Source of the DNA: DASPWV01 sp046727855
Lineage (GTDB): Bacteria > Acidobacteriota > Vicinamibacteria > Vicinamibacterales > UBA2999
Direction: 5' to 3'
Assembly (NCBI GenBank): GCA_046727855.1
Contig: JBKPDL010000055.1
Coordinates: 1 to 14,496, forward strand
DNA: 14,496 bases
Below the pieces are notes generated by a model, which saw only the letters and a program-made list of their open reading frames with translations, ran no database searches and was not told the origin of the DNA. Positions within the stretch are counted from its first letter, which is position 1. Each line of letters opens with the position of its first letter. Below, one piece after another: positions 1 to 6,989 of the stretch. The translations under genes and the position numbers were made by a program.

Positions 1-1686
1 GCGCAACACCCCACTGAAAGCCGCGGCCACGGCGCTCACGTCGCGGCGCTTCGCGACGAAGTGGTGAGCCCCGTGCGGCGCGGGCTGATCGTGCTGGCGA
101 TTGCCGTGGCGTTCGTCCTTCTGATCGCGTGCACCAACGTCGCTAATCTCCTGCTCGCGCGTGCGGCCGGACGACGACGCGAGCTCGCGGTGCGCGCCGC
201 TATTGGCGCGGCGCGATCGCGCCTGATCCGGCAGGCGTTGACCGAGAGCACCGTGCTTGCGGTTCTCAGCGGCGCGTTTGGCCTTGGTGTCGCGTCTCTC
301 ATGCTCCAGGCGCTCGTCACGCAAACGCCGCCCGCGTTGCGTGGTGTCGCGCTCGAGAGGGCGACGCTCGACGGCACTGTGCTGGTCTTTACGTTCCTTC
401 TCTGCGTCGCAACCGGTGTGATTGCGGGGCTCGTGCCGGCGTGGCTCGTGGCCAACGACGAACCCGCCGAGCCGTTGCGCGAAGCGGGACGCGCACCAAG
501 CGGCTTGCGCAAAAGCGTGCGTTTCGCCCTCGTTGTCGCTGAAGTGTCGCTTACGTCGCTGTTGCTGGTCGGCGCTGGTCTTATGCTTCGCAGCTTCGAG
601 CGGGTGCTTTCTGAACCTGCTGGGTTCGACACGGCGAATCGACTGGTCGCAACCGTCACGCTTCCGCGCAGCCGGTACAGCGATCGCGATGCCATCCGCC
701 GCGCCCGACGCGGCATCGAAGAACGATTGCGCGCCATTCCGGGCGTGATCGCCGTCGGCGCCAACAACAACCTGCCGCTGACCGGATCCGATTCGCGGCA
801 GGGAATCACCGTTGAGGGGCTCGAGCGGCGAGAGGGCGATGCGCCCGTCCGCGCACACGTCCGCATTGTGACGCCGGACTATTTCCGTGCTATGGGAATT
901 CGAGTCGCGGAGGGGAGATCGTTCACGGCAACAGACGATGCCACGGCGCCGTTGGTCATCGTGGTCAACGAAACCATGTCACGCCGTTACTGGCCGAGCG
1001 GGACGCCAATCGGCAAACGAATGCGCTTCAACGGCCCCAACGAGCCGTGGCGCGAAGTAATCGGCGTCATCAAGGACGTCAAGCACTGGGGCTTCGATCG
1101 CGACGTGAACCCGGAAGTCTACATGGCACACGAGCAGCAGCCGTCCGCAGGTTTGGGCTTTGTGCTGCACGCCACAACGCCACCCGCGACGCTCGCGCCT
1201 GAAGTTGCGCGCCTTGTACTCGATTTCGATCCAAACCTGCCCTTGGGCATGACACGGACGATGGAGGAAGTGGCTTCACGCTCGGTCGCCGCGCGGCGAT
1301 GGTCGGCGTTACTGCTGGGCATCTTCGCCGGGCTCGCGCTCGTGCTTGCGGCGGTGGGAATCTACGGTGTCATGGCCCAGCTCGTCTCGACACGAACAAG
1401 TGAAATTGGAATCCGGCTTACCTTGGGTGCCCGTCCAGTTGAAGTGATGCGTACCATTCTCGGTGAGGGGTTGCTGTTCACATGCACAGGTCTGCTGCTG
1501 GGCTTGGCTCTTTCCTTTGTCGCCATGCAGGGTTTGCGCGTCATGCTCTTTGGCGTCGCGCCGACTGATCCGCTTACATTGGCGCTGGTCGCCGCCACGT
1601 TGCTCCTTGTTTCCCTTACAGCGACCCTTGGTCCGGCGCGCCGGGCGATGCGAATTGACCCGGTCGAAGCTCTGCGCTCCGAATAG
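1..1686 (+). CDS. ADOP-type orphan ABC permease, C-terminal part (partial at left edge)
   Basis: The reading frame is open from base 1 and ends at TAG 1684-1686, giving 561 residues of a protein that begins outside the window. It aligns with about residue 255 to the end of the complete permease at 4539-6986. In order it shows the end of a first periplasmic domain (LRDEVVSPVRR), a first FtsX unit with the VAFVLLIACTNVANLLLARAA helix, a helix near LVVAEVSLTSLLLVGAGLMLRS, a second MacB-like periplasmic domain (LPLTGSDSRQG, YFRAMGIRVAEGRSF, EVIGVIKDVKHWG) and a second FtsX unit ending in ARRAMRIDPVEALRSE. This duplicated MacB-PCD/FtsX layout defines the acidobacterial duplicated orphan permeases. 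It is an inner-membrane protein, with substrate unknown and probably MacB-like efflux or envelope export. No ATPase gene lies beside it. The GTG at 61 is an internal valine, not the start. Confidence 0.93.
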   Translation, partial: AQHPTESRGHGAHVAALRDEVVSPVRRGLIVLAIAVAFVLLIACTNVANLLLARAAGRRRELAVRAAIGAARSRLIRQALTESTVLAVLSGAFGLGVASLMLQALVTQTPPALRGVALERATLDGTVLVFTFLLCVATGVIAGLVPAWLVANDEPAEPLREAGRAPSGLRKSVRFALVVAEVSLTSLLLVGAGLMLRSFERVLSEPAGFDTANRLVATVTLPRSRYSDRDAIRRARRGIEERLRAIPGVIAVGANNNLPLTGSDSRQGITVEGLERREGDAPVRAHVRIVTPDYFRAMGIRVAEGRSFTATDDATAPLVIVVNETMSRRYWPSGTPIGKRMRFNGPNEPWREVIGVIKDVKHWGFDRDVNPEVYMAHEQQPSAGLGFVLHATTPPATLAPEVARLVLDFDPNLPLGMTRTMEEVASRSVAARRWSALLLGIFAGLALVLAAVGIYGVMAQLVSTRTSEIGIRLTLGARPVEVMRTILGEGLLFTCTGLLLGLALSFVAMQGLRVMLFGVAPTDPLTLALVAATLLLVSLTATLGPARRAMRIDPVEALRSE

Positions 1687-1720
1687 CTGGCAGTGGCCTT
1701 GCAGTTTTATCCCGGCAGAG

Positions 1721-1742
1721 AGGCAGGAGCAATTCCTGGCCT
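1721..1742 (+). terminator. Imperfect hairpin after the first permease gene
   Basis: AGGCAGGA (1721-1728) pairs with TCCTG/CCT (1734-1742) with one bulged G and a 5-nt loop. It lies 35 bp after the permease stop and just before the DUF1328 ribosome binding site. There is no T tract, so it could be a weak terminator, a leader structure of the next gene, or chance. Confidence 0.25.
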
Positions 1743-1759
1743 CGACTGGAGGAACGACA

Positions 1760-1936
1760 ATGCTGAGATGGGCACTGATCTTCTTCGTGATCGGCATCAT
1801 CGCAGCGCTGTTCGGCTTCACGAGCGTGGCGGGCGCGACCTTCGCGATAGCGAAGTTCCTGGCTGGCCTGTTCCTCGTGCTCTTCGTGGTGTTCCTGATC
1901 CTCGGAGTGATGGCGGGCCGACGCGTGGTGTCGTAG
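1760..1936 (+). CDS. DUF1328 (YtjA-like) small membrane protein
   Basis: A 58-residue protein starting MLRWALIFFVIGIIAALFGF and ending in MAGRRVVS. The start is set by a strong GGAGGA site at 1748-1753, 6 nt before ATG 1760; longer readings in this frame run back into the permease gene and have no such site. It has two hydrophobic helices, roughly residues 4-24 and 28-51, joined by a small-residue turn (TSVAGATFAIAK). Length, helix pattern and opening WALIFFVIGIIAALFGF match the DUF1328/YtjA family of small inner-membrane proteins, whose biochemical role is unknown; relatives are often stress-induced. It stands alone between the permease and a perfect hairpin, so it is probably a monocistronic unit. 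Confidence 0.9.
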   Translation: MLRWALIFFVIGIIAALFGFTSVAGATFAIAKFLAGLFLVLFVVFLILGVMAGRRVVS

Positions 1937-1941
1937 ACGGT

Positions 1942-1969
1942 GCGAGGCCGGGGTTTTCCCCGGCCTCGC
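1942..1969 (+). terminator. Strong intrinsic-terminator-like hairpin
   Basis: GCGAGGCCGGGG (1942-1953) and CCCCGGCCTCGC (1958-1969) form a perfect 12-bp stem closed by a TTTT loop. It begins 5 bp after the DUF1328 stop codon. The following bases (TCTGATTC) are only weakly T-rich, so termination may be incomplete or protein-assisted. Its placement makes it the end of the DUF1328 transcript. Confidence 0.7.
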
Positions 1970-2007
1970 TCTGATTCATCCATGGCCGCCGGGTCTTCCG
2001 GCCGTCC

Positions 2008-2038
2008 TTAGACCGTCCAGACCGGGTCCGGATACAAT
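2008..2038 (+). promoter_or_regulatory. Putative promoter with TACAAT -10 box, leaderless spacing
   Basis: TACAAT at 2033-2038 is a near-consensus -10 element ending exactly 8 nt before ATG 2047. A loose -35-like TTAGAC lies at 2008-2013 with a 19-bp spacer. With this geometry transcription would start at or next to the start codon, giving a leaderless mRNA; consistently, no ribosome binding site precedes ATG 2047. The same TACAAT plus 8-nt arrangement recurs at 9639-9644. Promoter assignment is inference. Confidence 0.4.
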
Positions 2039-2046
2039 GGCTGTCG

Positions 2047-2286
2047 ATGGCGATCCGGAACCCGATGGCGCGTGGTAAGCGCGAGCGCGAGCGCGCGCGC
2101 GCGGAGAAGCAAAAAGAGAAGGCCGCTCGTCGCGCCGAAGCGCGGGCGCGGCGTGGCACTGGCTCCGGCAGCGACGCCGGAGAGGATCCGGATATCGCCG
2201 GCATCGTGCCCGGCCCACAAGCCAACCCATGGGGTGACGAACCCGAGGGCGACACTGATACCAAACAAAAGCCAGAAGAAGACTGA
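2047..2286 (+). CDS. Small Arg/Lys/Glu-rich hypothetical protein
   Basis: A 79-residue ORF. Residues 8-38 are almost only Arg, Glu, Ala and Lys (KREREREARARAEKQ-like) and probably form one long charged helix; residues 39-79 are Gly/Asp/Pro/Glu-rich and look disordered, ending TKQKPEED. There are no membrane segments. An internal ATG (Met7, MARGKRER, base 2065) is an alternative start. I do not recognise a named domain, although short proteins of this basic-helix-then-acidic-tail type occur widely as hypotheticals. Support for being real: a TACAAT box directly upstream, a terminator ending the previous gene, and no better ORF on either strand. The composition could suggest nucleic-acid or ribosome contact, but that is speculation. 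Confidence 0.55.
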   Translation: MAIRNPMARGKRERERARAEKQKEKAARRAEARARRGTGSGSDAGEDPDIAGIVPGPQANPWGDEPEGDTDTKQKPEED

Positions 2287-2297
2287 TGCGTGAATCT

Positions 2298-2441
2298 GGA
2301 GAGCTGGAGATTTGGTGATTTGGAGTCAATTTGGCGATCTCCAGATTTGCAAATCTCCAAATCTCCAAATCTCCAAATCTCTACATCTCGAAATCTCCAG
2401 ATTTTCTCCAAATCTCCAGATCTCGAGATCTCCAGATTCTG
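2298..2441. repeat. Octamer tandem array with one orientation switch
   Basis: Four 8-bp units of the type GGAGATTT (2298-2329: GGAGAGCT, GGAGATTT, GGTGATTT, GGAGTCAA) are followed, after TTTGGCG, by units of the reverse complement AAATCTCC. Exact AAATCTCC copies lie at 2351-2358, 2359-2366, 2367-2374, 2391-2398 and 2410-2417. Variants lie at 2375, 2383, 2418, 2426 and 2434, and one copy is stretched to 11 bp at 2399-2409. The two arms can pair as a hairpin. The array is AT-richer than its surroundings, fills nearly all of the gap between two genes and ends 8 bp before the next start codon. Confidence 0.9.
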
Positions 2442-2449
2442 CGCAGTAG

Positions 2450-3844
2450 ATGCCTGTATTCCACGCCGAACCCTACGTCCACCTGGCCGGCGTCTCGTCG
2501 ACATCCGTTCTCATCGCGTGGGGCGCGTTCTACTTTCGTGTGCGGCACAACGGCGAGTGGAAGCTGGTGGACGATCGCGATCTCGTGCGGGTCCACCCAC
2601 CGCGCCGCGACAGCATCGGCGTCCGCTCCGCTCCCTATGGCAACGGCCGCGTCAACGTATACGACCTGCAAGGCAATCTCGTCGGCTCGGCCACGACAGA
2701 GACAACTAACTGGTGCCGCCTGACCGGTCTTTCGCCCGACAGCGAATACACCTACGAAGTGCTCGTCAACGACGAAGTGTGGGCCGAGGGCGAGCGCTAC
2801 GACTGGCAGCCGGGGATCGAGCAGGGATTGGTGAAGGCGGGCGCGAGCTACAGCAACCGCTTTCGCACCCACCCGGCGCCGGACGCACCGCTCGCGCGCG
2901 CGCTCACGTTCGCCGTAATCGGCGATTTTGGCGTCGGGGTCCGCCGAAGCGGTCCGACCAGGCGCCAGCGGGAGATCGGCGAAGCACTGCAGCGTGCCGT
3001 TGACACCTACGATGTGCGGTTCGTCTTGACGACAGGCGACAACATCTACGCTGGCAAGCGGCTTCTCGGTCTGCCAGTGGATCACGGCGACGAAGACGAC
3101 GACTGGTTCTTCACGTTCTACCAGCCGTATCGCTACTTTCTCAACCGCGTGCCGTTATATCCGTGTATCGGCAACCATGACACAGCCGAGAGCGAGGATC
3201 ACGACGATCGCGATCAGGTGCTCGACAATTTCTTTCTGCGCGAGCGCATGGCCACCGACGAAGCGACCGGCAAGGCTTCGCTCGACCCGGGTTTGTTCTA
3301 CCGCGTGCGCTACAGCAACGATGTCGAGTTGATCTGCATCGACACGTCGAAGGAGACGTTCTTCACCCGCGGACGCTTGTTCAATCATCCCGAACATCAG
3401 AGCTTTCTCGAAGAGACGTTTACGATTCTCGAACAGGATGCGGTGCGCTGGCGCATTCCGTTTTGCCATCACCCGCCGTATTCCGCCGGGCCACGCCATC
3501 ACAACACGCGCGACATGCAGGCGCTCGTGCAACGGTTCCATGATGCGCGCGTGCGTGTCGTGTTTTCCGGGCACGAACACAACTTTCAGCACTCGTCCGC
3601 CGATGGAATCGAGTACTTCGTGAGCGGCGCCGCCGGCAAGCTCCGCCGTGGCCGACCCAACGCCTTTGAAGACGCCAAGACGGTGTCGTGGAGCGACTCC
3701 CCGCATTTCCTGCTCGTCAGAATTGACGGCGATCGCATGCTGGTTCGCGCGATCGGCGAGTTGATGGAGGGAAAGATCTCGGACATCCCACGCCGATCGC
3801 CCACGGACGAATTCCTCGCGGGGCCGATTGAGTTTTCACTGTAA
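2450..3844 (+). CDS. Purple-acid-phosphatase-like metallophosphoesterase
   Basis: A 464-residue protein. Residues ~5-140 look like an all-beta fibronectin/Pur_ac_phosph_N-type domain (LTGLSPDSEYTYEVLVND). The calcineurin-like phosphoesterase domain follows from ~152 with all the expected blocks: VIGDFG (156-161), GDNIY (196-200), GNHD (241-244), HHPPY (340-344) and GHEHNF (374-379). GDxxY plus GNHD plus GHxH is the purple acid phosphatase pattern, so it should be a two-metal hydrolase of phosphomono- or diesters; the substrate is unknown. No signal peptide or membrane helix is visible, unusual for this group, so it is either cytoplasmic or uses another start. TAG at 2447-2449 in frame makes ATG 2450 the earliest ATG start; no ribosome binding site is seen, and the octamer array lies directly upstream. 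It converges with the UdgX gene. Confidence 0.9.
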   Translation: MPVFHAEPYVHLAGVSSTSVLIAWGAFYFRVRHNGEWKLVDDRDLVRVHPPRRDSIGVRSAPYGNGRVNVYDLQGNLVGSATTETTNWCRLTGLSPDSEYTYEVLVNDEVWAEGERYDWQPGIEQGLVKAGASYSNRFRTHPAPDAPLARALTFAVIGDFGVGVRRSGPTRRQREIGEALQRAVDTYDVRFVLTTGDNIYAGKRLLGLPVDHGDEDDDWFFTFYQPYRYFLNRVPLYPCIGNHDTAESEDHDDRDQVLDNFFLRERMATDEATGKASLDPGLFYRVRYSNDVELICIDTSKETFFTRGRLFNHPEHQSFLEETFTILEQDAVRWRIPFCHHPPYSAGPRHHNTRDMQALVQRFHDARVRVVFSGHEHNFQHSSADGIEYFVSGAAGKLRRGRPNAFEDAKTVSWSDSPHFLLVRIDGDRMLVRAIGELMEGKISDIPRRSPTDEFLAGPIEFSL

Positions 3845-3867
3845 GTGTCAGGTGTCAGGTATCAGGT
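3845..3867. repeat. Heptamer tandem repeat (GTGTCAG x3) at convergent gene ends
   Basis: GTGTCAG (3845-3851), GTGTCAG (3852-3858) and GTATCAG (3859-3865) run in tandem, followed by GT. The array begins right after the phosphoesterase stop codon, and its third unit supplies the TGA stop (complement of TCA 3862-3864) of the oppositely transcribed uracil-DNA glycosylase-family gene. It fills the whole gap between the two genes. Confidence 0.8.
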
Positions 3868-4491
3868 TTTCTTCAAGAGTGTCGATGCGAATTTCAGATC
3901 ATCCGCAAGCTCTGTGAGCGCGGCTTGACGTTCCTCCCGCTCTCTCATTCGCAACACCGAAGACGGGTGGCGGGTGACGACAACCGGCCCGAACGGCGAT
4001 TCCAGAATCTGGCCTTTCGCTTTTGCAATGGTGATCTTCGGCCCGAGAAGTGACTGGACGGCGGTCGTTCCCATGCACACGATCACGGCCGGGTTGATCC
4101 GCACGAGTTCGGCCTCGAGCCACGGCTTGCAGGCTTTGATCTCGCTCACCCGCGGCTTCATATGGATGCGACGCTTGCCGCGAGGTTCCCATTTGAAATG
4201 CTTGACCGCGTTGGTGACGTAGACCACGCGGCGATCGACGCGGGCCTGCTCGAGTGCCTTATCCAGAACCGCGCCGGCCGGTCCGACAAACGGATGACCA
4301 GCGAGGTCTTCGGCGTCACCCGGCTGTTCGCCGATGAGCACCATCTGCGCACCACTGGGTCCTTCGCCAAACACTGCCTGCGTGGCGTCCTTGTAAAGCG
4401 GACACGCTTGGCAATCCTGCGCCGCCTCGGCGAGGCCCTTGATCGAGCGAGTCGGCGGCGCTGGATCAGTTGGCTTGCTGCGCGACGCCAT
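3862..4491 (-). CDS. udgX: UdgX-type uracil-DNA glycosylase-family protein
   Basis: A 209-residue protein of the uracil-DNA glycosylase superfamily, close to family 4 (iron-sulfur type). Visible: four cysteines placed as for a 4Fe-4S cluster (C27, C30, C121, C139), motif I GEQPG (54-58) followed by EDLAGHPFVGPAG, TNAVKHFKW (93-101), the loop KRRIH (106-110) and motif HPSS (175-178). GEQPG and the KRRIH insertion separate UdgX from ordinary family 4 enzymes, which have GEAPG and lack the loop. In characterised mycobacterial UdgX the loop histidine forms a covalent bond with the DNA sugar after uracil removal, so the protein stays attached to uracil sites. H110 is the equivalent residue here. 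ATG 4491 is the start; no ribosome binding site is visible. Its stop codon lies inside the GTGTCAG repeat. Confidence 0.94.
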   Translation of the reverse strand: MASRSKPTDPAPPTRSIKGLAEAAQDCQACPLYKDATQAVFGEGPSGAQMVLIGEQPGDAEDLAGHPFVGPAGAVLDKALEQARVDRRVVYVTNAVKHFKWEPRGKRRIHMKPRVSEIKACKPWLEAELVRINPAVIVCMGTTAVQSLLGPKITIAKAKGQILESPFGPVVVTRHPSSVLRMREREERQAALTELADDLKFASTLLKKT

Positions 4492-4538
4492 AACTTAACT
4501 TACAACGCTGGCGCGTCGGTCGCCGTCTAACCCCTGCC
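4492..4538. promoter_or_regulatory. Divergent intergenic region between udgX and the ADOP permease
   Basis: These 47 bp must hold at least part of the signals for two divergent genes. On the minus strand a TAAGTT-like box sits 5 nt before the udgX ATG, inside a TAACT-TAACT-TACAAC run (plus-strand 4491-4506). On the plus strand TACAAC (4501-4506) is a possible -10 box, 32 nt before ATG 4539. No good -35 element and no ribosome binding site is visible for either gene. Confidence 0.25.
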
Positions 4539-6986
4539 ATGTGGTACTCCGACATCCCCTACGCTCTGCGTCTCCTCGCCGCGCGGCCGGCGTTTTCCGC
4601 CGCCGCCATTCTCACGCTTGCGCTCGGTCTGGGCGCGAACACAGCCATGTTCAGTGTGATTCGCGCCGCGCTGCTGCGCCCCCTGCCCTACGTGCAGCCG
4701 GACCGGCTCGTGCGCATCGTCGGGTTCGATCGCGCAGAAGGGCAGCGGGGCAATCTCTCACCTGCCGACTTCCTGGATTTCCAGAGAGGCGCGCGCGCGT
4801 TTTCCAGGATGGGCGCGCATTCCTCCATCGCGTCGACCACGCTCGCCGATCCCGGCGGCGAAGCGGAACGCGTGGCCACAGTGCGTGTAACTGAAGGATT
4901 TTTTCCAACGCTTGGCGCGTCGTTTGCGCACGGCCGGACGTTCACACCCGAAGAGGATCGCCCGGACGCGCCTGGCGTTGCCATTCTCGCTTACCAATTC
5001 TGGCAGCGCCGATACGGCGGAGACCCGGCTGTCGTCGGGCGCCGCATGCTGGTGAACCTGCAGGCGGTCACGATAGTTGGCGTCCTCGCCCAAGAGTTCC
5101 GCCACGTTGAAACGAGTCCCGAGCGCGACGCCGACATGTTTGTGCCATTTCAGTTCGACACGGTCACGCCCAACCGCGGGGGCCATTTCATTCGCGGCGT
5201 CGCCCGGCTCTCGCCCGGGGTCACGGTAGGTGCCGCGCGAGCCGAGCTCGTCGCGCTGGCCGAGCGGTTCGAGCGCGAATACCCGCGCGACAACACCAAT
5301 CGCTCGGTGGTCGTGCTCTCCCTGCGCGACGCGATTGTCGAGAACGCGCGGCCGGCTCTCCTGATGCTCGGCGCCGCGGTGGCGTTTGTGCTGCTGGTCG
5401 CCTGCGCCAACCTCGCCAATCTGTTGCTGGCGCAAGGCGCGGTGCGGCGCAGCGAGATCGCGCTGCGCGCGGCGCTCGGGGCCGATCGCTGCCGTCTCGC
5501 GCGCCAGCTCCTGACGGAAAGCGTGACGCTCTCGGCGCTGGGTGCCGCCGCCGGAGTGGCGCTCGCGTCGCTGTCGATGCGCTGGTTGACATCGCTGCGC
5601 AGCGCCGGCGTTCCAGGCGCGGGCGATATTCGGCTCGACGGAGCCGTGTTGCTGTTCACGATCGCTGCGACGGTTCTTACCGGTCTGGTGGTGGGATTGC
5701 TCCCGGCGATACAGCTTGCCCGCGGCGAGGTGCACACCTCGCTGCGCGATAGCGCGCGCGGGCAATCGCGCCGCTCGCTGCAGCGACCGGCGCGTGAGCT
5801 GCTCGTCGCGTCGCAGATGGCGCTCGCGCTCACGCTGCTCGCCGGTGCCGGCCTGATGCTGCGCAGCCTGTGGCAATTGCAGCAGGTCGACACGGGGTTC
5901 GAGAGTGACCACGTCCTGACCTTCGAAACCGCGGTGCCGACGGCGAAATACGCGGAGGGCGATCAGATTCCGTTTTACGAACGATTCTACGAGCGGATTC
6001 GCGCGCTGCCCGGGGTGACGTCGGTGGGCGCGACCAACATCCTGCCGCTCAGCGACAACTACGACAGTCGCGGAATTCAAATCGAGGCGGCGCCCCTGCC
6101 GCCCGGACAGGCACCGGCAATCCAGGCGCGATCGATCTCACCGGCGTACTTCACCGCAATGAAAATTCCTCTCATCGAGGGACGGGTGTTCACGCCGCGC
6201 GATCGGGACGGCTCGCCGCTCGTTGCGATGGTGAGCGCCTCGATGGCGCGACGTTTCTGGCCGGGGCGCAGCGCGATCGGGCAGCGCATCACGTTCAACA
6301 GCGGCATTCCGCAAGAGCTGCAGCAGGACGTTGGCGGTCCGGGTTCGAGAGAAATTGTCGGAGTGGTCGGCGACGTGAAGCACCTCGAGCTCGATGAGAG
6401 GGAGGTGCCGACCTTCTACACGCCACAGGCACAACAGCCGTCGTACCACACGATGACGCTCGTTGTTCGTACACAATCCGATCCCGCGGAGCTGACAGCC
6501 GCGATCCGGCGTGAGCTGGCGAACCTCGATCCGGTGGTGCCGCTTTCGCGAGTGCGAACGCTCGACGGCGTGGTGCGCGGGGCCACGGCCGAACCACGGA
6601 TGCAGGCGTCGCTCCTGGGACTGTTCGCGGCGCTTGCGTTGTTTCTGGCTGCGATCGGCGTGTACGGAGTCGTCAGTTATCTCGTGGGCCAGCGCACTCA
6701 GGAAATCGCAATCCGCCTCGCGCTCGGCGCAGCGCAAAAGGTTGTGCTCGGCGCGATGTTGTGGGAGGGCTTGCGCCCTGTCGCACTCGGTCTCGGGAGC
6801 GGCCTTCTCGCGGCACTGGCCACAACGCGGCTGCTGAGAGGCATGCTCTTCGAGGTTTCGCCGGCCGATGTGCCGACATACGCGGCGGTGGTGGCAATAC
6901 TGACGGCTATTGCCGGTGCGGCGGTGTGGATTCCGGCGCGCCGAGCCGCGCAGGTTGATCCAATGGTGGCGTTGCGTGCCGAGTGA
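4539..6986 (+). CDS. ADOP-family ABC permease (acidobacterial duplicated orphan permease), complete
   Basis: An 815-residue inner-membrane protein of the MacB/FtsX type with the whole permease duplicated. An N-terminal helix (~20-42, ILTLALGLGANTAMFSVI) leads to periplasmic domain 1 (~45-265), then FtsX unit 1 (~270-395, helices near 272-297, 325-347 and 368-392). A linking helix (~421-442) leads to periplasmic domain 2 (~445-685), then FtsX unit 2 (~690-805, helices near 691-715, 743-763 and 780-800), ending ARRAAQVDPMVALRAE. Marker stretches are AVAFVLLVACANLANLLLAQ, EIVGVVGDVKHLELDE and EIAIRLALGAAQKVV. No ATPase is adjacent. The N-terminal extension of about 60-90 residues seen on many ADOPs is absent. 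ATG 4539 fits the usual opening (DIPYALRLLAARPAFSAAA). Substrate unknown; macrolide- or lipoprotein-type export is the usual guess for the fold. Confidence 0.94.
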   Translation: MWYSDIPYALRLLAARPAFSAAAILTLALGLGANTAMFSVIRAALLRPLPYVQPDRLVRIVGFDRAEGQRGNLSPADFLDFQRGARAFSRMGAHSSIASTTLADPGGEAERVATVRVTEGFFPTLGASFAHGRTFTPEEDRPDAPGVAILAYQFWQRRYGGDPAVVGRRMLVNLQAVTIVGVLAQEFRHVETSPERDADMFVPFQFDTVTPNRGGHFIRGVARLSPGVTVGAARAELVALAERFEREYPRDNTNRSVVVLSLRDAIVENARPALLMLGAAVAFVLLVACANLANLLLAQGAVRRSEIALRAALGADRCRLARQLLTESVTLSALGAAAGVALASLSMRWLTSLRSAGVPGAGDIRLDGAVLLFTIAATVLTGLVVGLLPAIQLARGEVHTSLRDSARGQSRRSLQRPARELLVASQMALALTLLAGAGLMLRSLWQLQQVDTGFESDHVLTFETAVPTAKYAEGDQIPFYERFYERIRALPGVTSVGATNILPLSDNYDSRGIQIEAAPLPPGQAPAIQARSISPAYFTAMKIPLIEGRVFTPRDRDGSPLVAMVSASMARRFWPGRSAIGQRITFNSGIPQELQQDVGGPGSREIVGVVGDVKHLELDEREVPTFYTPQAQQPSYHTMTLVVRTQSDPAELTAAIRRELANLDPVVPLSRVRTLDGVVRGATAEPRMQASLLGLFAALALFLAAIGVYGVVSYLVGQRTQEIAIRLALGAAQKVVLGAMLWEGLRPVALGLGSGLLAALATTRLLRGMLFEVSPADVPTYAAVVAILTAIAGAAVWIPARRAAQVDPMVALRAE

Positions 6987-6989
6987 CGA

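Noticed and set aside
1760..2286. Toxin-antitoxin pair formed by the two small genes
   Set aside because: They are separated by a strong terminator hairpin and 110 bp, the first is a DUF1328 family member, and neither resembles a toxin or antitoxin.
2298..2441. CRISPR array
   Set aside because: Units are 8 bp, directly adjacent and degenerate, with no spacers of regular length and no cas genes in the window.
3842..3870. Attachment site or insertion-sequence end at the GTGTCAG repeat
   Set aside because: No integrase, transposase, tRNA gene or matching inverted end is present nearby; a short tandem duplication explains it.
4758..6080. Long open frame on the minus strand (440 codons) inside the ADOP gene
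   Set aside because: It is exactly antisense to a clearly conserved permease; its translation is Arg/His/Gln-rich with no domain, as expected from high-GC shadow frames.
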